A stretch of 23,053 nt of DNA from JAHDBG01 sp963922315 (lineage in GTDB: Bacteria; Pseudomonadota; Gammaproteobacteria; Chromatiales; Chromatiaceae), in contig CAWUID010000034.1 of the NCBI GenBank assembly GCA_963922315.1, positions 1 to 23,053 on the forward strand, read 5' to 3'. Every line of letters begins with the position of its first letter. Position 1 is the stretch's first letter. Positions 18,030 through 23,053 of this stretch are shown here, piece after piece. The notes below the pieces were generated by a model. That model had not been told where the DNA came from. It saw nothing but the letters and a program-made list of their open reading frames with translations, and searched no databases. The position numbers and the translations under genes were made by a program.

Positions 18030-18953
18030 TTATTTGTTGCCAACAGCATACGGGCTGGGCGTCTGGCCTGGCTGGGTTTTAAACCGGCGGTGCATCCAAT
18101 GGTATTGTTCCGGCGCGGTCCGCACCCAGCATTCAATCAGATCCTGCAGGCGTTGCGAGTCCTGCTCAGGCTGGTGCGGAAAATCGGCTAAGGCAGGCTC
18201 AATGATTAAACGATAGCCTCCTGTTGGCTGACGCAGTGTGACGCAAGGCAACACTGGCGCACCACTCAATCGGGCAAAACGCGATACCGTCGGATTAGTC
18301 GCCGCCGGCATCCCGAAAAACGAAGTAAACAAATGGTATTTGCCAGAATAATCCTGATCCGGCGATAACCAGACCGCTTTATTTCGGGCCAGCATCCGCA
18401 ATGCCTGGCGCGGCTGATCACGCGGCAATGTTGCCTCGACAAACGTCTCACGCAGCCTCTTGATCAGATGTTCTATCAATGGGTGTTCGTGCCGCCGATA
18501 CACTGGCATCACCGGCGCATGGGGCAGTAACAATCGCCCGCAAAGCTCGATGGAAACCATATGCGGCGTGAATAAAATGACTCCCCGTCCCTGTTTTAAT
18601 GCAGCAGACAGGTGCTCCGCACCCACCACCTCGCACCAGGGTCGCAATCGCCGTTCTGGCCACCACCAGGCGATCAGGCATTCCATCAGACCCATCCCGA
18701 CTGAAGCCGCATAGTCATGCGCCAGTTGCGCCCGCTGCTCAGCAGAACGTCCGGGAAAGCATAGCTGCAGATTGATCTGTACAATTCGTCGCCGTCGTTT
18801 CCCCAGGCGAAATAACAATCGCCCAAAACCTCGCCCGACTGACATCAGAGGGCGATAAGGCAGTAAAGCCAGTAAACGCAGCAGGATGAACCCAAGCCAG
18901 ATCCCGGCATAACGCGGATGCCAGAAGGATACTTCTGACCTGGTTCGTTTCAC
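18030..18953 (-). CDS. lpxL: Lipid A biosynthesis acyltransferase (LpxL/HtrB family)
   Basis: This is a 307-residue protein of the lysophospholipid acyltransferase superfamily, with a hydrophobic N-terminal anchor (about 17-33). The family motif IVQINLQLCFP and the catalytic HX4E in TPHMVSIELCG (H131, E136) are visible. LpxL/LpxM enzymes add secondary fatty acids to Kdo2-lipid A at the inner membrane. The best start is GTG at 18953 overlapping the rlmN stop as GTGA, which gives the family length (LpxL about 306). The longer ATG frame at 19022 would add 23 residues lying over the rlmN C-terminus and lacks family similarity. LpxL versus LpxM or LpxP paralogues cannot be separated by eye, so the symbol is tentative. 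Confidence 0.88.
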   Translation of the reverse strand: MKRTRSEVSFWHPRYAGIWLGFILLRLLALLPYRPLMSVGRGFGRLLFRLGKRRRRIVQINLQLCFPGRSAEQRAQLAHDYAASVGMGLMECLIAWWWPERRLRPWCEVVGAEHLSAALKQGRGVILFTPHMVSIELCGRLLLPHAPVMPVYRRHEHPLIEHLIKRLRETFVEATLPRDQPRQALRMLARNKAVWLSPDQDYSGKYHLFTSFFGMPAATNPTVSRFARLSGAPVLPCVTLRQPTGGYRLIIEPALADFPHQPEQDSQRLQDLIECWVRTAPEQYHWMHRRFKTQPGQTPSPYAVGNK

Positions 18954-20020
18954 GTGGCTGCCTGCGCCCGACGCAGTTGCCTGCGGCTGCGATCCTGCAC
19001 TTTGCCAACCAGTTGGCCGCAAGCTGCCGCCACATCATCCCCGCGTGTTTTACGAATGGTAGTGACAAATCCAGCCTGTTGCAGGCGCCGCTGAAACGCC
19101 AGAATGCGTTCCGGTGACGAGGTGCGATATGCCGTGCCCGGAAACGGGTTAAAAGGAATCAGATTGATCTTCGAGGGCACCTGCGACAACAGCCGTACCA
19201 ACTGTTGCGCCTGAGCCGGTGCGTCATTCACCTGATCCAGCATCACATACTCCCAGGTCACCTTACGCCGTTTATCCTGCGCCACAAAGGCGTGACAGGC
19301 AGGTATCAATTGCTCCAGCGGGTATTTGCGATTGATCGGAACCAACTGATCACGCAACACATTGTCTGGTGCATGCAGTGAGACCGCCAGACTCACATTT
19401 ACTGCCTCGTGCAACCGATACAAAGCCGGCACGATACCTGATGTGCTCAGGGTAACGCGCGTTTGACCCAACATATAGGCCAGATCATCGGTCATCAGAC
19501 GAATCGCACTGACCACTGCAGCAAAATTCGCCAATGGCTCTCCCATACCCATCAGCACCACATTCGTCACTTTTTTGCCGAGCCGGTGTCGTGCCAGCCA
19601 GACTTGTGCAATCAGCTCGCCGGTGGATAAATTGCGGTTAAAGCCTTGCTGCGCAGTCGAACAGAAGGAACAGTCCAGCGCACACCCCACCTGAGAGGAA
19701 ACACATAAAGTACCACGCTTTGTCTCCGGAATATGCACCATCTCTATGCGCTGGCCATCCGGCAGTTGTAACAGCCATTTCGTGGTACCATCGAGCGCTG
19801 GCTGTTCAAATACTACTTCCGGCAGATGTACCTGGGCCTGTTGTTGTAAGGCCGCACGCAACGCCTGCGGCAGATCGGTCATCTGCGCTACATCCAGTAC
19901 GCCAAGCTTGTGAATCCATTTGATCAGGTTACGCCCGTGAAACGGGCGCGCACCCCATTGCGCCACCAGGGCCTCAGCCGCAGCGCGATCCAGATCCAGC
20001 AAATTAAGCGGGGCTGACAT
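18950..20020 (-). CDS. rlmN: Dual-specificity 23S rRNA/tRNA (adenine-C2) methyltransferase RlmN
   Basis: This is a 356-residue radical-SAM enzyme. The iron-sulfur motif CX3CX2C is at C113-C117-C120 (GCALDCSFCSTAQQGF). C106 (equivalent to E. coli C118) and C334 in VAAACGQL (equivalent to C355, the methyl-carrying residue) are both present, so both mechanism cysteines are kept. GMGEPLANF is the SAM-binding GGEP-like motif. RlmN methylates A2503 of 23S rRNA and A37 of some tRNAs. The gene starts 2 bases after the ndk stop and its own stop overlaps lpxL by 4 bp, so it is coupled on both sides. Confidence 0.98.
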   Translation of the reverse strand: MSAPLNLLDLDRAAAEALVAQWGARPFHGRNLIKWIHKLGVLDVAQMTDLPQALRAALQQQAQVHLPEVVFEQPALDGTTKWLLQLPDGQRIEMVHIPETKRGTLCVSSQVGCALDCSFCSTAQQGFNRNLSTGELIAQVWLARHRLGKKVTNVVLMGMGEPLANFAAVVSAIRLMTDDLAYMLGQTRVTLSTSGIVPALYRLHEAVNVSLAVSLHAPDNVLRDQLVPINRKYPLEQLIPACHAFVAQDKRRKVTWEYVMLDQVNDAPAQAQQLVRLLSQVPSKINLIPFNPFPGTAYRTSSPERILAFQRRLQQAGFVTTIRKTRGDDVAAACGQLVGKVQDRSRRQLRRAQAAT

Positions 20021-20022
20021 AT

Positions 20023-20451
20023 TCAGCGGGTACGGGCGCAGACACCCTCAGGAAAGAAAAACGCAATCTCGGTCGCTGCGGTCTGTTCTGCATCCGAACC
20101 ATGTACTGCATTTTCATCTACCGTTTGCGCATGATCCGCGCGGATGGTACCAGATGCAGCATCCTGTGGATTCGTCGCACCCATCAGTTCGCGGTTTTTC
20201 GCAATCGCATCGTCTCCTTCCAGTACCTGTACCATCACAGGCCCCGATGTCATAAACTGCACCAGATCGGCAAAAAAAGGCCGCTCTTTATGCACTGCAT
20301 AAAATTCACCGGCCTGTTCTGCGGTCAGGTGGAGCATCCGCGCTGCAACAATACGCAGGCCAGCCTGCTCAAACCGCTGATAGATGTCACCGATCACATT
20401 TTTTGCCACGGCATCCGGCTTGATAATGGATAGGGTATGCTGTCGTGCCAT
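20023..20451 (-). CDS. ndk: Nucleoside diphosphate kinase
   Basis: This is a 142-residue protein (E. coli 143) starting MARQHTLSIIKPDAVAKN. Kpn-type conservation continues through HKERPFF and the active-site block ENAVHGSD, with the phosphorylated His at 117. It transfers gamma-phosphate among NTPs and dNTPs via phospho-His. The frame runs 18 codons further upstream but the family start is unambiguous and is preceded by AGGTGAAG. It is the first gene of the five-gene unit and is divergent from glnL. A TATAAT box at 20514-20519 on the minus strand could be its promoter -10. Confidence 0.99.
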   Translation of the reverse strand: MARQHTLSIIKPDAVAKNVIGDIYQRFEQAGLRIVAARMLHLTAEQAGEFYAVHKERPFFADLVQFMTSGPVMVQVLEGDDAIAKNRELMGATNPQDAASGTIRADHAQTVDENAVHGSDAEQTAATEIAFFFPEGVCARTR

Positions 20452-20513
20452 AATATTCTTCACCTGCAAAACAATGGTAAGCCCCATATTCGGTGGGACG
20501 CGCAAAACTCCTT

Positions 20514-20519
20514 ATTATA
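20514..20519 (-). promoter_or_regulatory. Putative -10 box for the ndk unit
   Basis: The minus strand shows a perfect TATAAT about 65 bases upstream of the ndk ATG. At 17-bp spacing the -35 candidate is TGCACT, which is weak. No second promoter with a better -35 was found, so an activator or an alternative start could be involved. Confidence 0.4.
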
Positions 20520-20537
20520 GTATGAGATACCCTCTCA

Positions 20538-21587
20538 GTGCACAAACAGGCACCTGAAACACTGATGTTGGAACACATCACACTCGGCACTTTGTTATTT
20601 CGTGCCGACTGGTGTATTGCCGCATTAAACCCAATGGCCGAAATGATGCTGGCGATCAGCGCACGTCATGCGGTGGGAAACCCCCTCAGTGACCAGATCC
20701 GGTTGGAAAGCCAACCATTGCTGCCTCTGTTGCAAAAAGTGGCACAACAGGGGCAAACGATACAACAACGCAGTGCCACCCTGACCGCAGCAGATCGCAC
20801 TCAACTGACTGTCGACTATCTGGTCAACCCATTGGATGATGCTGATTATCCGATATTATTAGAATTGCAACAGGTTGATCGTCAGATCCGTATCAGCCGC
20901 GAAAAACAACTCCTCAGCCAGCAAATCGCCAGCCGCGATCTGGTACGTGGTCTGGCGCACGAAATCAAAAACCCGCTGGGCGGCCTGCGCGGCGCAGCAC
21001 AATTGCTGGCAGCAGAAACGCCAACCCATCGTGACTATACTGACATCATCATTCGGGAAGCAGACCGGCTACAAAGTCTGGTAGATCGTATGCTCGGGCC
21101 AAGCCGACCCGAACAGCGCGCAACACTCAGCATCCACGCCATACTTGAACATGTGCGCAACCTGATCCTGGCAGGCACCGACGCCGATGGCCTGCACATC
21201 GTACGCGATTACGATCCGAGCATCCCGGAGCTTACTGGCGTAGCTGATCAACTGATTCAGGTTGTGCTCAACATCATGACCAATGCGGTACATGCGCTCC
21301 AGGGTCGTGGTCAGATTGCATTACGTACCCGGGTGGTGCGCAACTACACCTTGCGTGCACAACGTCATCGCCTGGTGCTGCAACTGAATATCACCGATAA
21401 CGGTCCTGGCATCGCTCCCGAGCTGACTGACACATTATTCTTACCCATGATCACTTCCGGCCAGGGCAGCGGGCTCGGCCTGTCCATCGCCCAGACCCTG
21501 ATCGCACAACATGGTGGCCTGATAGAATGCCAGAGCGAACCAGGCAATACCACCTTCTCCATTCTGCTCCCCCTGACCACTCCATGA
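20538..21587 (+). CDS. glnL: Nitrogen-regulation sensor histidine kinase NtrB (GlnL)
   Basis: This is a 349-residue protein, the same length as E. coli GlnL. An N-terminal PAS-like region (about 10-115) is followed by the dimerisation and phospho-acceptor block RDLVRGLAHEIKNPLGGLRG with H141. Then come the N-box (NIMTNAVHAL), G1 DNGPGI (287-292) and G2 GSGLGLS. There are no membrane segments, as expected for the cytosolic NtrB. It phosphorylates or dephosphorylates NtrC according to PII and glutamine status. The start is taken at GTG because N-terminal length then fits the family; ATG at 20565 is an alternative, and neither has a clear Shine-Dalgarno. It is not linked to glnA here, and the upstream neighbour ndk is divergent. 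Confidence 0.95.
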   Translation: MHKQAPETLMLEHITLGTLLFRADWCIAALNPMAEMMLAISARHAVGNPLSDQIRLESQPLLPLLQKVAQQGQTIQQRSATLTAADRTQLTVDYLVNPLDDADYPILLELQQVDRQIRISREKQLLSQQIASRDLVRGLAHEIKNPLGGLRGAAQLLAAETPTHRDYTDIIIREADRLQSLVDRMLGPSRPEQRATLSIHAILEHVRNLILAGTDADGLHIVRDYDPSIPELTGVADQLIQVVLNIMTNAVHALQGRGQIALRTRVVRNYTLRAQRHRLVLQLNITDNGPGIAPELTDTLFLPMITSGQGSGLGLSIAQTLIAQHGGLIECQSEPGNTTFSILLPLTTP

Positions 21588-22996
21588 CCGCACAACAGAC
21601 TGCCTGGATCATCGAAGACGATGACTCTATCCGTTGGGTACTGAACAAAGCCCTGCAAAAAGCCGGATTGCAAGTCAGCACCTATACTGATGCAGACAGC
21701 GCCTGGCACGACTTGCAACAAACTCAACCAGATGTGATTCTGTCTGATATCCGCATGCCAGGGATGGATGGCATCCGCCTGCTGGAAAACATCCGGTCAA
21801 CTTACCCTGAATTGCCCGTCATCATCATGACCGCACATGCCGACCTGGACAGTGCAGTTTCTGCTTACCACAGCGGCGCCTTTGAATACCTGCCGAAACC
21901 CTTTGATATCGCCGAAGCCGTCGCACAAGTACAGCGCGCCTGTCGTCAGCGCCAGGACATCACACCCACCACAGTAAAAACCACACCACCCGGCACTGCC
22001 AAACTGATTGGTGCAGCGCCAGCGATGCAAATTGTATTTCGCACCATTGGCCGCCTGGCCCGTTCCAACATCACCGTACTGATTCACGGCGAATCCGGTA
22101 CTGGCAAGGAACGGGTTGCCCACGCCCTGCACCAACACAGCCACCGGGCTGACGGACCTTTTATCGCGCTGAATATGGCCGCCATACCCTATGAGCTGCT
22201 GGAATCCGAGTTATTCGGGCATGAAAAAGGCGCTTTTACCGGCGCGCATAGTCGCCGCCAGGGACGCTTTGAGCAGGCTCGTCAGGGCACCCTGTTCCTG
22301 GATGAAATCGGTGACATGCCAGCCGCGCTGCAAACCCGGCTGCTACGCGTCCTGTCCGACGGCGAATATTACCGGGTCGGTGGCCGCGAAGCGTTGCAGG
22401 CTGACGTACGGATCATCGCCGCCACTCACCAGAATCTGCAGCAACAAGTGGCGCAGGGCGAATTTCGCGAAGATTTGTACCATCGACTGAACGTTGCCTG
22501 CATCACTTTACCTGCACTGCGTGAGCGCACCGAAGACATTCCGGCTCTGTTACAACAATTCCTGCATAGTGCCGGGCGCGAACTCCGGATCACACCAAAA
22601 ACGGTACTGCCACAAACTCTCACTGCCCTGCAACAATATGCCTGGCCAGGCAACGTGCGCCAACTAGAAAATGTCGCCCGCTGGCTGACGGCCATGGCTG
22701 CCGGCGACACCATTCATCCAGAAGACCTGCCCCCAGACCTACAACCAACTGATAGCTCACAGACACCTGACTGGCACCAGGCCTTGCGCACTTGGGCACA
22801 AGACCGCCTGGCACAGGGAGATACGGCTCTGCTACAACAAGCCGTACCTGCCTTTGAAACTATTTTATTGGAAGCAGCACTGCGCCACACCAGCGGGCAT
22901 AAACAAGCAGCAGCTCAGATACTGGGCTGGGGGCGCAATACTCTGGCGCGAAAAATCAAAGAACTCAGCCTGGAGTCCACACTCAACCAACATTAA
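21584..22996 (+). CDS. glnG: Nitrogen-regulation response regulator NtrC (GlnG)
   Basis: This is a 470-residue sigma-54 activator (E. coli 469). The receiver domain has EDDD (11-14), phospho-acceptor D55 in VILSDIRMPG, T83 and K105. The AAA+ domain has Walker A GESGTGKE (169-176), the sigma-54 contact loop GAFTGA (216-221) and Walker B LFLDEIGDM (237-245). A C-terminal Fis-type HTH reads HKQAAAQILGWGRNTLARK. It activates nitrogen-assimilation promoters when phosphorylated by NtrB. The ATG overlaps the glnL stop as ATGA, so the longer frame starting at 21527 inside glnL is rejected. The remaining 57 bases to the window edge show no further gene. Confidence 0.98.
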   Translation: MTAQQTAWIIEDDDSIRWVLNKALQKAGLQVSTYTDADSAWHDLQQTQPDVILSDIRMPGMDGIRLLENIRSTYPELPVIIMTAHADLDSAVSAYHSGAFEYLPKPFDIAEAVAQVQRACRQRQDITPTTVKTTPPGTAKLIGAAPAMQIVFRTIGRLARSNITVLIHGESGTGKERVAHALHQHSHRADGPFIALNMAAIPYELLESELFGHEKGAFTGAHSRRQGRFEQARQGTLFLDEIGDMPAALQTRLLRVLSDGEYYRVGGREALQADVRIIAATHQNLQQQVAQGEFREDLYHRLNVACITLPALRERTEDIPALLQQFLHSAGRELRITPKTVLPQTLTALQQYAWPGNVRQLENVARWLTAMAAGDTIHPEDLPPDLQPTDSSQTPDWHQALRTWAQDRLAQGDTALLQQAVPAFETILLEAALRHTSGHKQAAAQILGWGRNTLARKIKELSLESTLNQH

Positions 22997-23053
22997 AGGT
23001 AACTATTCAGCGTTTGTATCAGTTTCGTGAGCTAAACTGTTGTAGTGTCAGGG

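Overview
The window reads as chromosomal DNA of a gammaproteobacterium. Evidence for this is the rrn operon order 16S-tRNA-Ile-tRNA-Ala-23S, a groESL pair, an Mfd of enteric length, MsbA/LpxL/O-antigen-ligase envelope genes showing a Gram-negative outer membrane, and a GlnL/GlnG (NtrB/NtrC) pair whose central blocks closely follow the enterobacterial proteins. I cannot name the genus. Base composition of the core genes is near 50% GC by eye.

Layout. 1-3910: one rRNA operon on the minus strand. From 5' to 3' in transcription it has tandem promoters P1 and P2, a boxA, a 16S processing stem, 16S, tRNA-Ile(GAT), a rod-like spacer hairpin, tRNA-Ala(TGC), a second boxA, and the 5' part of 23S, which runs off the left edge. 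4002-4163: a 162-bp element bounded by a perfect 16-bp inverted repeat, probably a small non-autonomous mobile element or dispersed repeat. 4269-5763 (minus): a COG0523/CobW GTPase followed by a MerC-like membrane protein, a metal-handling pair. 5796-8483: groEL and groES (minus) with an intrinsic terminator downstream and a heat-shock-like promoter upstream, then a divergent VOC/glyoxalase-fold gene (plus). 8501-11938 (minus): mfd.

11939-14887 is different in character: A/T-richer, gene-sparse and structured. It holds a 92-base segment with two strong hairpins inside a short closing stem, a hexapeptide-repeat acyltransferase, a strong bidirectional hairpin terminator, and a translationally coupled two-gene module. 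That module is an ABC/OLD-type AAA ATPase without a TOPRIM domain, followed by a small Cys-rich protein with a D...ExK nuclease-like signature. It resembles two-gene anti-phage modules in organisation but matches none that I can name, and is the best candidate here for an undescribed system.

14888-20451 (minus): a tight five-gene unit in transcription order ndk, rlmN, lpxL/htrB-type acyltransferase, O-antigen-ligase-like gene, msbA. It joins nucleotide and translation upkeep to lipid A acylation, O-antigen ligation and flipping of core-lipid A. 20538-22996 (plus): glnL-glnG, overlapping by ATGA and divergent from ndk; these form the nitrogen-response two-component system.

No CRISPR array, intact transposase, integrase, reverse transcriptase or phage gene is visible.
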